Origin: Gemmatimonadetes bacterium bin94
GTDB lineage: Bacteria > Gemmatimonadota > Gemmatimonadetes > Longimicrobiales > Gaopeijiaceae
Reading direction: 5' to 3'
Length of the DNA: 54,343 nucleotides
NCBI GenBank assembly: GCA_002238865.1
Contig: MPNE01000028.1
Coordinates: forward strand, 1 to 54,343
Every line of letters starts with the position of its first letter. Position 1 is the first letter of the stretch. The notes below the pieces were generated by a model. The model saw nothing but the letters and a program-made list of their open reading frames with translations. It was not told where the DNA came from and searched no databases. The translations under genes were made by a program, and so were the position numbers. This document shows positions 53,889-54,343 of this stretch, piece by piece.

Positions 53889-54218
53889 ATGCTCCAGCAC
53901 TTCATCGCGACCAACATTGCCGACGAGAAACTGGCAGACGAGCTGTTCGTGGACGATGGTCAAGCAGTCTCAATGGTAGTCGGTGGTACCTACTGTGTTC
54001 CGGTTTCGGGCAGGCACTTTGAGCGCATCGTCAGCGATCTTCAGGGGCGCCAGCGGAAGGCTTTCGTGGTTTTTCACTGCCACACCAAGACTCCTCAGGA
54101 TCTTGCCGAGACAGCCGAACGCCACGGGAATGACTGGCCCCGGACCATTCGGTTACTATCACTACGCGTCGATGGCGATCTCCCAGCCGAAGTCGAGATT
54201 TCCGACCTTCCATTCTGA
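53889..54218 (+). CDS. Hypothetical protein (109 aa)
   Basis: The ATG at 53889 lies nine bases after AGAAGG; an ATG at 53880 directly abuts that site and is less likely. The product (LQHFIATNIADEKLADELFVDDGQAVSMVVGGTYCVPVSGRHFERIVSDLQGRQRKAFVVFHCHTKTPQDLAETAERHG, in part) has no signal peptide and no domain that I recognise, with a C-terminal strand-rich part (IRLLSLRVDGDLPAEVEIS). Its AT-rich promoter and location next to the repeat and the HNH relic hint at recent acquisition. Confidence 0.6.
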   Translation: MLQHFIATNIADEKLADELFVDDGQAVSMVVGGTYCVPVSGRHFERIVSDLQGRQRKAFVVFHCHTKTPQDLAETAERHGNDWPRTIRLLSLRVDGDLPAEVEISDLPF

Positions 54219-54343
54219 GGAGTGACTTCAGCGAGTCGCCGCTAGTACCGACGCCGAACCGCGAACACAGATGAGAGAAATGAAGGACAGCATGCCGAGG
54301 AGCAGCGATTCGGTCCCAACCGACGGCACCGACCGTTCCCACG

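Overview
The window is high-GC bacterial DNA with no rRNA or tRNA gene, no transposase and no CRISPR array that I can see. The dominant theme is secreted six-bladed beta-propeller lipoproteins carrying a GEGPGEF-like motif: about thirteen full-length genes, one frameshifted copy and one short fragment. Such large propeller sets, together with GTG/TTG starts and tight ATGA/GTGA overlaps, suggest a Gemmatimonadota-like (possibly marine or host-associated) genome. This placement is inference from gene content; no marker gene is present to confirm it.

Layout. 1-1236 has no recognisable gene. 1270-8690 is a run of co-directional propeller genes that includes a tandemly repeated 'type A - type B' pair (2932-5459 and 6144-8690) plus one small lipoprotein. 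8722-9334 is a yoeB/yefM toxin-antitoxin module with a perfect palindromic operator. 9356-16086 holds more propellers, a sugar dehydrogenase-DUF1028-peptidoglycan-binding fusion, a yafQ/dinJ module and an M23 peptidase. 16307-22564 is the most interesting block: three transcription units (a Cys-rich secreted protein with two propellers; a small protein with a thioredoxin-like protein; a Cys-rich peptide with a membrane protein, ECF sigma factor and zinc-finger anti-sigma factor). Each unit is preceded by the same bipartite promoter, TTGCAC-N17-TGTCAA, in the correct orientation. I read this as an autoregulated ECF regulon controlling exported Cys-rich peptides, propeller lipoproteins and a redoxin.

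22987-35284 is mixed: HU-like protein, two VOC proteins, ArsR and other HTH regulators, an SDR, an LCAT-like hydrolase, a beta-lactamase-fold lipoprotein with a 33-C homopolymer tract, further propellers and a toxin-antitoxin remnant. 35495 to the end is a decaying defence-type island: an HNH nuclease, an AAA+ ATPase whose subtilisin partner is reduced to its first residues, a RelE/HTH module, fragments of DUF433, DUF2357 and zeta-toxin-like genes, a NucS-like nuclease, two copies of an HNH gene each broken by a different single-base indel, and an apparently functional operon of a DUF4268 nuclease, a sacsin-like giant ATPase, a DUF3883 protein and a DUF429 protein. A dispersed palindrome (ATGTAA-N8-TTACAT) recurs at four places.

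All calls come from reading the sequence and family knowledge. No database search was run, so names of less common families are tentative.
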